Below are positions 16,410 to 25,422 of a stretch of DNA of 64,000 nucleotides, in pieces (position 1 is the stretch's first letter; the number at the start of each line of letters is the position of its first letter). Position numbers and translations under genes: made by a program. Origin of the DNA: Polynucleobacter hallstattensis (GTDB taxonomy: Bacteria > Pseudomonadota > Gammaproteobacteria > Burkholderiales > Burkholderiaceae). The stretch is from assembly GCF_018881835.1 (NCBI RefSeq), contig NZ_JACVPO010000002.1:372001-436000 (forward strand), in the 5' to 3' direction. Under the pieces are notes generated by a model. The model had not been told where the DNA came from. It searched no databases and saw nothing but the letters and a program-made list of their open reading frames with translations.

Positions 16410-16799
16410 ATGAGCGAGAGAAAAAACCCTTACGAAATGATTGGTGGCGCAGCGAAGATTGAGGAGTTGGTGGATCGCTTCTACGATTTAATGGCTCTAG
16501 AAGAACCCTTCGATGCATTAAGAGCCATTCACCCCCAAGATCTATCGAACTCCTGAGACAAGCTCAAACTCTTTTTGTCGGGTTGGCTGGGAGGTCCTGA
16601 TATCTACTCTCCGAGGCATGGTCACCCCATGTTGCGCGCTCGGCACTTACCCTTCAAGATTGGCCTCAAAGAGCGTAATCAATGGCTAGACTGTATGTAT
16701 CGCGCAATGGAGGATTGCGGAATTGATAGTCAGATTGGCGCCCAGCTAGAAGAGTCTTTTTTTAATACTGCCGACTGGATGAGAAATCAGCCAAACTAA
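16410..16799 (+). pseudogene. Group II truncated haemoglobin interrupted by a single in-frame TGA
   Basis: One frame of 130 codons from ATG 16410 to TAA 16797-16799 encodes a full-length group II (GlbO-like) globin except for TGA at 16554-16556, codon 49. Key positions are present on both sides: VDRFYDLM (distal Tyr B10), IHPQDLSNS, then DKLKLFLSGWLGGP, the proximal His in RARHLPFKIG and Trp G8 in RNQWLDCM. Relatives usually have Arg or a similar polar residue at the TGA codon, so CGA to TGA is the simplest explanation. No frameshift is needed. The product would bind O2 or NO if read through; a recent nonsense mutation or sequencing error is more likely. Confidence 0.85.
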
Positions 16800-16826
16800 A
16801 AAGAGTGCTGAAGTTTCGGGAACTCT

Positions 16827-18044
16827 CTAAATAGATTGGGCACAGGCAAAGCCGCTAGCCCAAGCCCACTGAAAGTTATGGCCCCCAAGGTGCCCCGTGA
16901 CATCGACACACTCGCCAATGAAATACAAGCCTGGATAATTGCGAGCCATCATCGTTTGACCATCAAGCTCTTTAGTATCTACGCCGCCCAACATCACCTC
17001 GGCTTTTTTCCAACCCAGCGTACCAGCTGGCTTTACCGACCAATTGGTAATGAGCTCTTTGAGTGAATGACGATCCTTTTTAGAAACCTCTGCCCATTTT
17101 TTACCTAGGAGATTTTTCTGCTCAGCAAATGCTTTTGCAAGGCGCAATGGCATTACTGAAGCCAAGATATTTTCCGTCAACTTGAGGCGGTTATCCTCGT
17201 GATTGAATAATTCATCGCAACTAAATTGACCATGAGCCTCTACCGCGCCTAACCAATCAACATGAATTTCCTCGCCTTCGACCCAGTAGCTGCTAGCCTG
17301 TAAAACTGCAGGTCCGGAAAGACCTTTATGCGTTAAGAGTAGATCCTCGTTAAAGCGACATGCGCCATAACGCTTTCCCTTGGAGCCTGCCGCAATCCGC
17401 ACCGGTAAGCTTAGGCCGGATAATTCAATGAGATTATCAAATTCACCAGACGTGAATGAGAGCGGCACAAGTGCAGGACGCGGATCAATAATATTTAATC
17501 CAAATTGCTTAGCAATATCTAAGGAGAATGCCGTTGCACCAATTGCCGGGACTGGTAGACCACCTGTTGCCATGACTAGTGATCTGGCTTTCTCATCGCC
17601 CGTATTTGTTTTAACAATCCATTCTCCTGCCACATTTGAGACTGACTGTACTGAGACTGGATGGCGAATATCGACATGACCTTTAGCGCATTCAGCAAGC
17701 AACATCTCGATAATTTGCTTTGCTGAATCATCGCAAAATAGCTGACCCTGATGTTTCTCATGATAGGCAATACGGTAAGACTGCACCAGCTTAATAAACT
17801 CTTTAGTGGGATAGCGTGCTAGAGCACTTTTTACAAAATGGGGATTTAAGGATAGAAAATTTGCTGGACTACTATGCAAGTTGGTGAAGTTACATCTCCC
17901 CCCGCCACTAATCCGAATTTTCTCGCACAAGACGTCAGCATGGTCAAGTACCAAGACTCGCTTGCCTAACTGACCAGCAACCCCAGCACAAAAGAGTCCA
18001 GCAGCTCCACCGCCAACAATGATGGCATCCCATGCTTTACTCAT
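16827..18044 (-). CDS. HI0933/YhiN-family NAD(P)/FAD-dependent oxidoreductase
   Basis: A 405-residue flavoprotein. The N-terminal FAD motif is AIIVGGGAAGLFCAGVAGQLG, then ISGGGRCNFTN, a hallmark of this family, ATGGLPVPAIGATAFSLDIA and the C-terminal YFIGECVDVTGHLGGHNFQW. Members are soluble and their substrates are largely unknown. It is 3 bases downstream of the channel-like gene and probably cotranscribed with it and the LOG gene. Confidence 0.9.
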   Translation of the reverse strand: MSKAWDAIIVGGGAAGLFCAGVAGQLGKRVLVLDHADVLCEKIRISGGGRCNFTNLHSSPANFLSLNPHFVKSALARYPTKEFIKLVQSYRIAYHEKHQGQLFCDDSAKQIIEMLLAECAKGHVDIRHPVSVQSVSNVAGEWIVKTNTGDEKARSLVMATGGLPVPAIGATAFSLDIAKQFGLNIIDPRPALVPLSFTSGEFDNLIELSGLSLPVRIAAGSKGKRYGACRFNEDLLLTHKGLSGPAVLQASSYWVEGEEIHVDWLGAVEAHGQFSCDELFNHEDNRLKLTENILASVMPLRLAKAFAEQKNLLGKKWAEVSKKDRHSLKELITNWSVKPAGTLGWKKAEVMLGGVDTKELDGQTMMARNYPGLYFIGECVDVTGHLGGHNFQWAWASGFACAQSI

Positions 18045-18047
18045 GAC

Positions 18048-18563
18048 CTACTTAAAACGATCAATGACTTCAGGTGCCATCTTCAGTTTTTGCATATGCA
18101 AACGGGTGTAAGCCTGACGGAAATTTTTTGTCATGGAGATCATGACGGATGCGGTCCAAGCAAAGGCGAACATTCCTGAAAAAGCAATAATGATCGCCAG
18201 CATCTTCCAACCGCTCGGTAAAAGATCGTCCATAAAACCCATCGCAGTATAAGTACTGCCGCTGAATAAAATGCTCTCGCCTAAATTCGGCAGAAGATTA
18301 AATACTCGAAGTGAGATACCCCAGAGAATGATCTCAAAGATATGAGTCAGAAATAGACACAGCACACTGACATAAAACACGAAAGCTACTGAAGAATACT
18401 TATGCTCTGACAAATATAAAAATGACTTCACTTCGTAGCGCTTGGCAATTTGGAGCAAAGCAAACCCATGTACTAGCATCACAATGAGGAGCATGGCGAT
18501 ACCAAACAAGTAGGCCGGTAAATCTAGCTCGGAAGTAAGGGTAACGGTATTGGTAATGGACAT
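18048..18563 (-). CDS. Two-TM ion-channel-like membrane protein
   Basis: A 171-residue membrane protein with four hydrophobic stretches (about 17-40, 58-85, a pore-like re-entrant segment at about 96-112, and 118-142). The stretch SGSTYTAMGFMDDLLPSGWK has the place and shape of a K+ channel pore loop, but TAMGF stands where TVGYG would be, so potassium selectivity is doubtful. Related bacterial proteins are annotated as two-pore-domain-like channels. Part of a minus-strand run with its neighbours. Confidence 0.65.
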   Translation of the reverse strand: MSITNTVTLTSELDLPAYLFGIAMLLIVMLVHGFALLQIAKRYEVKSFLYLSEHKYSSVAFVFYVSVLCLFLTHIFEIILWGISLRVFNLLPNLGESILFSGSTYTAMGFMDDLLPSGWKMLAIIIAFSGMFAFAWTASVMISMTKNFRQAYTRLHMQKLKMAPEVIDRFK

Positions 18564-18604
18564 GATCTTTAGGAGACTATTTTACAGGTCTTATGAGCAT
18601 TCTC

Positions 18605-19462
18605 TTAGGCCAATTGATACCAATTCCGAATCACCGTCCAGGCCTCATCGGCAGTCTCTACAAAATGGATTAAATCCATATCTGCTTGATCTATTACGCC
18701 ATGATCCAGCATGTGCTTGAAGTTGATCACCTCTTGCCAGAATGTCTTTCCAACCAAGATGATTGGGAAGCGTTCAACTTTTTTAGTTTGCATCAAGGTA
18801 AGTACCTCGAAAAGCTCATCAAAGGAACCAAAGCCTCCTGGATAGGCCACAATCGCTCTTGCCCTCAGCATAAAATGCATTTTACGAATCGCAAAATAAT
18901 GAAAGCGAAAGCTCAAGCCCGGCGTGAGGTAAGGATTGGGATGTTGTTCTCTTGGCAGGCTAATATTAAAACCAATAGCTTTATCCCCTGCTTCAAATGC
19001 ACCACGATTAGCGGCTTCCATAATTCCGGGGCCACCACCAGTAGCGATGTACAACTTATTTCGATCTTCAGATTGAGTAGCGTTATAACCCGCAACGATT
19101 CCCCCGAATTCTCTAGCCGAGTCATAGTACTTACAGTGCAGCAAAGCTCGTTTAGTATCCGCTTGAGCTTCTGGTGTTTTGGCGCTCTTTTCCAATTCCT
19201 GAGCCGTTTGACAACTTACAAAACGGGTTGAACCAAATACGGTAATGGTGTGTTCAACACCGTGCTCATGCAACAGGATCTCTGGCTTAAGTAACTCCAA
19301 CTGAAAGCGTAGACCTAAAGTTTCACGGCGCGCCAAAAAAGCCTGATCATCAAATGCAAATCTATAAGAATCGTCGGAATCGCTCTCTGCTAGTTGGCTT
19401 TTCTGAAGTTTTAAAAAATCAGTAATGGTTTGGGAGTTGTTTAGAGGAAGTCTTGGGCTCAT
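18605..19462 (-). CDS. LOG family protein (Rossmann fold nucleotide-binding, cytokinin riboside phosphoribohydrolase-like)
   Basis: A 285-residue protein. Residues 1-70 are an extension not found in short LOG proteins. The core has TVFGSTRFV, IATGGGPGIMEAANRGAFEAG and the signature YPGGFGSFDELFEVLTL. LOG proteins cleave ribose-5-phosphate from nucleotide monophosphates. The longer form is common in proteobacteria and its substrate is unclear. Cytoplasmic. Confidence 0.87.
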   Translation of the reverse strand: MSPRLPLNNSQTITDFLKLQKSQLAESDSDDSYRFAFDDQAFLARRETLGLRFQLELLKPEILLHEHGVEHTITVFGSTRFVSCQTAQELEKSAKTPEAQADTKRALLHCKYYDSAREFGGIVAGYNATQSEDRNKLYIATGGGPGIMEAANRGAFEAGDKAIGFNISLPREQHPNPYLTPGLSFRFHYFAIRKMHFMLRARAIVAYPGGFGSFDELFEVLTLMQTKKVERFPIILVGKTFWQEVINFKHMLDHGVIDQADMDLIHFVETADEAWTVIRNWYQLA

Positions 19463-19659
19463 ATTTAAACCTTGATTTCAACCTTTAAAAAATGACTTAT
19501 CTTCATTTGGGCAGATAGACAAGCCCTAGGATACAAGCTCAGAATTAGTATTACTACCTAGAATTTTGCATTAATTTCACATCTAGGGCTGATTCGGATT
19601 TACCGTATGCGATTCAAGCGTTAATATAAGGAAATATTAACTAACCCGAAGGAAATGCA

Positions 19660-19869
19660 ATGAGCAACCGTTCAATCATCATCATGGTACTAGTATTAAT
19701 CTCTGCTACAGCCTATTTACTCATCAAAGGCGACGGCGACATTGATATGGGTGGCGAGAAGCATGGTGCTGAAGCTGCTCACATGGAAGAAGCTAAGAAA
19801 AATGCTCCTGCAGCCCCAGCCGCACCAGCAGAAGCTCCAGCAGCTCCTGCAGCTGACGCTAAGAAATAA
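19660..19869 (+). CDS. Small membrane-anchored Ala/Pro-rich protein
   Basis: A 69-residue protein: one N-terminal hydrophobic helix (IIIMVLVLISATAYLLI), a short acidic-histidine stretch (DIDMGGEKHGAEAAHMEE), then a low-complexity tail of APA repeats. The GAAGGAAATGCA leader gives a good ribosome site, and a terminator follows directly, so it is a real monocistronic gene. The tail is likely a disordered periplasmic tether. No family recognised. Confidence 0.75.
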   Translation: MSNRSIIIMVLVLISATAYLLIKGDGDIDMGGEKHGAEAAHMEEAKKNAPAAPAAPAEAPAAPAADAKK

Positions 19870-19885
19870 TCTCTTCCCGAAAAAA

Positions 19886-19915
19886 ACAAGCCGCGGTTCG
19901 CCGCGGTTTTTTTAT
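19886..19915 (+). terminator. Rho-independent terminator
   Basis: CCGCGG, tetraloop TTCG, CCGCGG followed by TTTTTTTAT; 16 bases after the stop of the Ala/Pro-rich protein. Confidence 0.92.
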
Positions 19916-19941
19916 ATCGATTTATTTACCCTTGCCATTTC

Positions 19942-20757
19942 ATGAAAAAAATATTTGGATGTAGTCTGCTGTTGATATGCCAGTTAGTTTTAGCTCAAAC
20001 ACCCAATGCAGTTCTAAATAAACCCATCGATAACGCTATGATGAAATCTTTCGCACCAACTGGCACTCTTCGTGTTGGCATTAACCTAGGCAATCCCGTT
20101 TTAGCAGGCTCAATTGATCGGAGTGAACCTCAACCCAAGGGAGTGACAATAGATATTGCCAAAGAAATTGGAAAACAATCCGGCATACCAGTCGAGCTGA
20201 TCTCCTTTAAAAGTGCTGGGGCAATAGTGGAGGCCCTTAAAGCCAATCAGCTAGACCTCATTTTTGTAGCCATCGATCCAGTACGTGGAGCAGATATTAG
20301 CTATACCCCTGCCTATATACAAATTGAGGGCGCCTACATGGTCAAAGCCTCTTCACCCATCAAGAATAATGAAGAGGTTGATGTTGCTGGCAACGAGATT
20401 GTGGTTGGTAAAGCTAGTGCCTATGACCTGTATCTCACACGTGAAATCAAAAAAGCCACTCTGCTTCGGTCAAGCAACTCTCAATCTGTCGTGGATGACT
20501 TTATGAGCGGAAAAGGAAATGTTGCTGCAGGAGTAAAGCAGCAACTAGAGGCAGATTCAAAGCGATACAGCAATGTACGCATGTTGCCGGGTAGATTTAT
20601 GGTGATTAATCAGGCAATTGGAGTCCCAAAATCACGCGCTGAGTACGAAAAAATAACCGTCTATTTGAGTGGCCTCATTGAGCAATTAAAGACTTCAGGT
20701 TTTATCGCCAACTCCATGAAAAAGCATGGCATCGAAGGTGCTAAGGTAGCCGAGTAA
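19942..20757 (+). CDS. Periplasmic substrate-binding protein, amino-acid ABC type (SBP_bac_3)
   Basis: A 271-residue exported protein with signal peptide ending LVLAQTPN. GTLRVGINLGNPVLAG opens domain 1, GVTIDIAKEIGKQSGIPVELI is the family motif, and ANQLDLIFVAIDPVRGADISYTPAYI the ligand-site region. Probably binds an amino acid or organic acid, but no permease or ATPase gene is adjacent, so it may serve a transporter elsewhere. Monocistronic by appearance. Confidence 0.85.
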   Translation: MKKIFGCSLLLICQLVLAQTPNAVLNKPIDNAMMKSFAPTGTLRVGINLGNPVLAGSIDRSEPQPKGVTIDIAKEIGKQSGIPVELISFKSAGAIVEALKANQLDLIFVAIDPVRGADISYTPAYIQIEGAYMVKASSPIKNNEEVDVAGNEIVVGKASAYDLYLTREIKKATLLRSSNSQSVVDDFMSGKGNVAAGVKQQLEADSKRYSNVRMLPGRFMVINQAIGVPKSRAEYEKITVYLSGLIEQLKTSGFIANSMKKHGIEGAKVAE

Positions 20758-20875
20758 AAATAGAAATGCTTTGGGATAATGACATTCTTTCACTCCAACT
20801 CTTCACGGATAGTTTGCGCTAAGTTCACCCGATAAAATTCCTCATTAAGCCACGTATAAGAGCGATACTGCTTAA

Positions 20876-21757
20876 ATGAACCACCCTACCGAACTGAGAT
20901 CACTCGAGCTCATTACCCGTCTTAAGCGAGCACCCTCAGAGCATAAAGGAAATGCTGGCAAAGTTTTGCTCATTGGTGGCGCACCTGGAATGGCCGGTGC
21001 TCTCATCTTGGCAGGCAGTGCCGCACTGCATTTAGGGGCAGGTTGGACTATGTTGGAGATGCTAGATCCAACAGCTGCCCATGCAATGCCCGAACAACCC
21101 GAGCTGATGGTTCGCCTAGCCAGCTTTAACGCCCAAGTGCAATTAGCAACTACAGCACCAGATGTAATTGCGATTGGGCCGGGCCTTGGTTTTTCTGTGC
21201 TTGCTAGAGATTGGTTAATAGCCTCGCTATGCTATCCAAAAGTGCCACTCGTGATTGATGCCGATGCACTCAACCTGATTGCCGATAACCCTGAATTTTT
21301 AGATCTCCTCAAGCAGCGTAATCAAGTATTCCCAGGCATGACTGTACTCACCCCACATCCTGGAGAGGCCGCCCATCTTCTCAATACGACCACCTCGGTC
21401 ATGCAGACAGATCGCTTCACCGCGGCGTTGAACTTGGTCAATCTCACCGATTGCATCGTCGCCCTTAAAGGTCAACATACCTTAGTTGCTTCACCTCTTC
21501 ACCCAACAGTGCAGTGCGCTCAAGGTAATCCCGGTATGGCCGTTGGCGGAATGGGCGATGTCTTAACCGGCACTATCGCAGCCATCGCAGCACAAGGCAT
21601 TCACCATAATCTCAATTTATGGGAGTCTAGTTGTATTGGCGTGCAATTACACGCTACAGCAGCCGATAGTTTGGTAGCGCAGCAGATTGGCCCCATTGGA
21701 CTTACTCCAACAGAGGTCATTTTGGAGATGCGGAGTCTACTCAACAAACTGTTATAA
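20876..21757 (+). CDS. nnrD: ADP/ATP-dependent NAD(P)H-hydrate dehydratase
   Basis: A 293-residue ribokinase-like enzyme that dehydrates damaged S-NADHX back to NADH. Visible motifs are GNAGKVLLIGGAPGMAGA, VIDADALNLI, TPHPGEAAHLL and the catalytic NPGMAVGGMGDVLTG. Here it is a stand-alone protein; in E. coli it is fused to the NnrE epimerase domain, which is not found beside it. Ends 6 bases before the next gene, suggesting cotranscription. Confidence 0.92.
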   Translation: MNHPTELRSLELITRLKRAPSEHKGNAGKVLLIGGAPGMAGALILAGSAALHLGAGWTMLEMLDPTAAHAMPEQPELMVRLASFNAQVQLATTAPDVIAIGPGLGFSVLARDWLIASLCYPKVPLVIDADALNLIADNPEFLDLLKQRNQVFPGMTVLTPHPGEAAHLLNTTTSVMQTDRFTAALNLVNLTDCIVALKGQHTLVASPLHPTVQCAQGNPGMAVGGMGDVLTGTIAAIAAQGIHHNLNLWESSCIGVQLHATAADSLVAQQIGPIGLTPTEVILEMRSLLNKLL

Positions 21758-21763
21758 ATCATC

Positions 21764-22744
21764 ATGCAATCAGTTAGTGAAATTCTTCATCATCGCCGTT
21801 ACGTCTACGGTCTCTTAATGGCTGGACTAGGCTCCATACTATTTTCTGGCAAGGCTATTTTGGTCAAACTTGCTTTTGGCTACGGTGCAAATGCTGAGAC
21901 ACTGATTGCCTTAAGAATGCTGATGGCACTTCCCCTCTTCTGGGGAATTTATTGGTGGCAAGCTCGCAGGCAAGTCATGAGTCCGCTGACCTTTAAAGAC
22001 AAAATGAAGATATTTTCCCTGGGATTTATGGGCTACTTTCTTTCCAGCTATCTTGACTTTTTAGGACTGCAATACATTTCTGTTGGACTAGAACGTATCG
22101 TGCTGTACCTTACACCTACCATCGTATTGTTAATTTCTTATTTTGTATTGAACAAATCGATTAGTCGCTTGCAGTGGTATGCACTCGCAGTGGGGTATCT
22201 TGGCGTCATCGTCGTATTCATTCAAGATGCCAGCTCTACCGGATCGATGGCCCTGCTCGGCATGCTACTGGTCTTTGCTAGCGCGTGCTCGTATGCAATC
22301 TATATGATTGGGTCCGGAGAAATGGTCGGGCGCGTTGGTAGCGTTCGCTTAGTTGTTTACGCTAGTTCAACATCAGCACTCATGAGCGTCATTCAAATTC
22401 TGATTTACGATCCTGCCGCTGTTTTTGTACAGGTACCCCAAATCTATTGGCTTAGCCTACTCAATGCAAGTCTGTGCACGGTCATTCCGATGTTGTTAAT
22501 CATGATTGCCATTAATCGCATTGGCTCACCTCTAGTTGCTCAAGCTGGAATACTGGGGCCCGTCTCTACCCTATTTATGGGTTGGATCGTATTATCCGAA
22601 CCTATTACCTGGATTCAGATGGGCGGGATGAGTTTGGTGATGGGGGCGATGTGGTTGCTGGTACGTAATGATGCGCCAAACAAACAACAGGGTCAGGGCT
22701 CTACAAAGCCCCTAGATCTTGAGGGATCTGACCCGCTAAATTAA
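21764..22744 (+). CDS. DMT superfamily transporter (EamA)
   Basis: A 326-residue inner-membrane protein with ten predicted hydrophobic helices in two EamA repeats (for example GSILFSGKAILVKLAFGYGA and the second repeat beginning SMALLGMLLVFASACSYAIY). Such proteins export amino acids or other metabolites; no substrate can be assigned. Follows nnrD closely. Confidence 0.87.
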   Translation: MQSVSEILHHRRYVYGLLMAGLGSILFSGKAILVKLAFGYGANAETLIALRMLMALPLFWGIYWWQARRQVMSPLTFKDKMKIFSLGFMGYFLSSYLDFLGLQYISVGLERIVLYLTPTIVLLISYFVLNKSISRLQWYALAVGYLGVIVVFIQDASSTGSMALLGMLLVFASACSYAIYMIGSGEMVGRVGSVRLVVYASSTSALMSVIQILIYDPAAVFVQVPQIYWLSLLNASLCTVIPMLLIMIAINRIGSPLVAQAGILGPVSTLFMGWIVLSEPITWIQMGGMSLVMGAMWLLVRNDAPNKQQGQGSTKPLDLEGSDPLN

Positions 22745-22765
22745 ATAGTGAAATAAGCATTTTTG

Positions 22766-23023
22766 TTACTGAGCAGTAGGCTCTTGGGCTGCTGGTTTCT
22801 TCTTAGTTTTTTTCTTAGCTTTCTTCTCCGCTTTTTTATCTTTCTTGGATTTCTTCGCGGTCTTCTTTGCCGCTTTTTCTGGCTGGGCATCAGGCGTCGT
22901 TGCAGGAGCTGCCACGGGCGCTCCTGCTGGGGCTGGATCCGCTGCCATTACAGTCAATGGTGATAAAGCAATTGAGGTAGAAACGAAGGTAGCTAAGATC
23001 AATTTTGTAAAGGGGGGGTTCAT
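22766..23023 (-). CDS. Exported Lys/Ala-rich low-complexity protein
   Basis: An 85-residue product from the ATG at 23021-23023. A signal peptide ends LTVMAADPAP; the remainder is an Ala/Pro linker (GAPVAAPATTPDAQPEKAA) and then a strongly basic lysine repeat (KKSKKDKKAEKKAKKK). It should be a small, disordered, highly positive periplasmic protein. Binding to anionic polymers is a guess. The longer start at 23044 lacks a better signal peptide. Confidence 0.65.
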   Translation of the reverse strand: MNPPFTKLILATFVSTSIALSPLTVMAADPAPAGAPVAAPATTPDAQPEKAAKKTAKKSKKDKKAEKKAKKKTKKKPAAQEPTAQ

Positions 23024-23067
23024 TTGAGGTTCCAATAGATTCATGGGTAGTTAAATGATGCTCAACT

Positions 23068-23094
23068 AAAAAGCCGTCCTAAGACGGCCTTTTG
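23068..23094 (-). terminator. Intrinsic terminator for the aminotransferase gene
   Basis: AAAAAGCCGTC, loop CTAA, GACGGCCTTTT; on the minus strand the stem is followed by TTTTTAG, 20 bases after the aminotransferase stop. Confidence 0.88.
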
Positions 23095-23113
23095 TGAAAA
23101 CAAATAAAGCGAC

Positions 23114-24262
23114 TTAAGCTGGCTGCGCTTCAGTCTCAGTAATTTTTTCTAATGCTGTTGCAAGATGATCCACTGTGCGATCAACATGCGCTAACTTCTC
23201 TAGGCCAAATAAACCGAGGCGGAATGTGCGGAAGTCTGGACGTTCATCACACTGCAAGGGCACGCCAGCTGCTGTTTGCATACCCATAGCAATAAACTTT
23301 TTACCTGACTGAATATCTGGATCCTTGGTATAGCTCACGACCACGCCAGGAGACTGAAAGCCTTTTGCTGCAACTGAGTGGTAACCATTGGATACCAATA
23401 AGGCACGAACTTTATCGCCTAACTCTTGTTGCTTAGCTTTGAGTGCAGCAAAACCTAAAGACTGAGTTTCTTTCATCACGTTACGCAAGATTTTGAGCGC
23501 ATCGGTTGGCATAGTGGTGTGATACACGTGACCACCCTTTTCATAGGCTTCCATAATTTGGAGCCACTTCTTAAGATCCATTGAGAAGCTACTGCTTTGG
23601 GTTGATTCAATACGCTCGCGCGCTCTATCACTCATTGCCACCATAGCGCAGCAAGGTGAACTACTCCAACCTTTTTGAGGCGCAGTGATCAACACGTCGA
23701 CGTTGCAAGCCTTCATATCTACCCAAGTTGCACCTGATGCGATGCAATCGAGAACAAACAAACCATTCACAGAGCGTACTGCTTCACCCACTGCCTTGAG
23801 ATAGTCATCCGGCAAAATAATGCCTGCGGAAGTTTCTACATGAGGAGCGAAAACAACTGCTGGCTTTTCTTTTTTAATAAAAGCCACTACCTCTTCGATC
23901 GGCGCAGGGGCAAATACACCTTGCGTAGCATCTTCCAATTGTCTACCTTTGATAACGGTAATGTCCTTGGTGATATTGGCTAAATCAAAAATCTGAGTCC
24001 AACGATAGCTAAACCAGCCGTTGCGCAAAATAAGACATTTTTCATTATTGGCAAATTGACGGGCAACGGCTTCCATACCAAATGTGCCGCTGCCAGGAAC
24101 GATCACTGCAGAACTTGCGTTGTACGCATCTTTCAGGACGCTAGAAATATCCACGATGACTTTTTTGAACTCTTCAGACATGTGATTTAGCGAGCGGTCG
24201 GTGTAAACAACCGAGAACTCTAAGAGACCGTCTGGATCAACATTCGGGAGCAAGCCTGGCAT
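23114..24262 (-). CDS. Class V aminotransferase (alanine-glyoxylate / serine-pyruvate type)
   Basis: A 382-residue pyridoxal-phosphate enzyme. GSGTFGMEAVARQF binds the cofactor phosphate, LFVLDCIASGATWVDM supplies the cofactor-contacting Asp, and the Schiff-base lysine is in TAPQKGWSSSP. It probably transfers amino groups between alanine or serine and glyoxylate or pyruvate. Single gene with its own terminator; no phosphonate genes nearby, so 2-aminoethylphosphonate transaminase is unlikely. Confidence 0.87.
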   Translation of the reverse strand: MPGLLPNVDPDGLLEFSVVYTDRSLNHMSEEFKKVIVDISSVLKDAYNASSAVIVPGSGTFGMEAVARQFANNEKCLILRNGWFSYRWTQIFDLANITKDITVIKGRQLEDATQGVFAPAPIEEVVAFIKKEKPAVVFAPHVETSAGIILPDDYLKAVGEAVRSVNGLFVLDCIASGATWVDMKACNVDVLITAPQKGWSSSPCCAMVAMSDRARERIESTQSSSFSMDLKKWLQIMEAYEKGGHVYHTTMPTDALKILRNVMKETQSLGFAALKAKQQELGDKVRALLVSNGYHSVAAKGFQSPGVVVSYTKDPDIQSGKKFIAMGMQTAAGVPLQCDERPDFRTFRLGLFGLEKLAHVDRTVDHLATALEKITETEAQPA

Positions 24263-24366
24263 AGTAATTTCCTAGTAAATCGTATGAATAGCCCTAAATG
24301 ATACTGATTTAGTGCTGTTTGAGTACTTCGTCTTTGAAAACGGCCTTTTTGAGCAAATAAAGGGGG

Positions 24367-25275
24367 TTAAGCACTTTTCTTTGTCGCAGAGGAAACCAGT
24401 ATTCCGACCACAATCAGGACAAAAGCTAAGCCATGAAAAAGCTGAGGTGGATCCCCCAAGATCGCGGCAGACAGTAAGGCTGTAAATAAAGGTATGAGGT
24501 TGGCAAAGAATGCTGCCACCGTGGGTCCAGCACCATTCACCCCCAAACCCCAACACCGATAAGCAATTAAGGAGGGGCCAATGGCTACAAACAAGATTAA
24601 TGCCCCAGTCCAATAATTAAGATCAATAAAGGCGTGCCCCGTGGCAATTTCAGCACCCTCAAATAACATCGTCCACAAGAATCCAATCAAAACCTGCGCC
24701 GTCAAAAACTCAGCCCATGGCCACTGCCGCTCAGTACTCTCTCCTGGGCGGCTAATCATCCAGCTATAAAAGGCCCAGAGAATCGTGGCCAACATAATGA
24801 ACAAATCACCCATCACTACTTCCATACTCAAGAGACTGGCAGGCTCACCTCGGGTGAGAACTACGGTAACGCCTATCAAGGAGACGACTGCACCCAAGAG
24901 CTGAAGAAGCGTCGGCCTCACTTGATAAAAGACAGCACCGATCAGGAGCATCCAGATAGGCATGCTCGCCCCAATGAGGGTGACATTAATCGCCGTCGAG
25001 GTTTGCAAGGCGAGATATAAGAGTACGTTATAGCTACCTACCCCCAACAATCCCAAAACAAGGAAGCGACTCTTGTTTTGCCACAAGGCACTTCCTGGCT
25101 TTAGGATTCGCCAGCCAAGAGGTAGTAGTAGCAAGGCTGCTAGACCCCAGCGGACAGCACTGAGGGTGATCGGCGAAATACTTCCCACCAAGACCCGTCC
25201 GGCAATTGCATTACCCGCCCAGAGGAAGGTAGCAAGCGATAAATAAAAGACAGTTGAGAGGGGTATTTGAGGCAT
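24367..25275 (-). CDS. DMT superfamily transporter (EamA)
   Basis: A 302-residue membrane protein with ten hydrophobic helices in two repeats, starting FYLSLATFLWAGNAIAGRV and with LTAQVLIGFLWTMLFEGAEI in the second half. A typical drug/metabolite exporter; substrate unknown. Divergent from lldD with a 147-base gap. Confidence 0.87.
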   Translation of the reverse strand: MPQIPLSTVFYLSLATFLWAGNAIAGRVLVGSISPITLSAVRWGLAALLLLPLGWRILKPGSALWQNKSRFLVLGLLGVGSYNVLLYLALQTSTAINVTLIGASMPIWMLLIGAVFYQVRPTLLQLLGAVVSLIGVTVVLTRGEPASLLSMEVVMGDLFIMLATILWAFYSWMISRPGESTERQWPWAEFLTAQVLIGFLWTMLFEGAEIATGHAFIDLNYWTGALILFVAIGPSLIAYRCWGLGVNGAGPTVAAFFANLIPLFTALLSAAILGDPPQLFHGLAFVLIVVGILVSSATKKSA

Positions 25276-25422
25276 TCGGGGGGATGTAGGTGAATGAGTG
25301 GCTGTTTAGAGCCTCAAGAAGGGCTTTGCCTAGTCATTGTAGAAACAAATGCTCGGTATTGCTAAGATAGAGCTTAAATTAGCGTCAGACATCTGGCATG
25401 AGCAACACACCGAGGGGTTTTA

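Noticed and set aside
16554..16556. Selenocysteine at the TGA in the haemoglobin
   Set aside because: The position is not a metal or redox site in the globin family and homologues have Arg-like residues there; a nonsense change is simpler.
24272..24613. A 113-residue frame beside the EamA transporter
   Set aside because: It is a frame-shifted shadow of the transporter gene without its own start signals.
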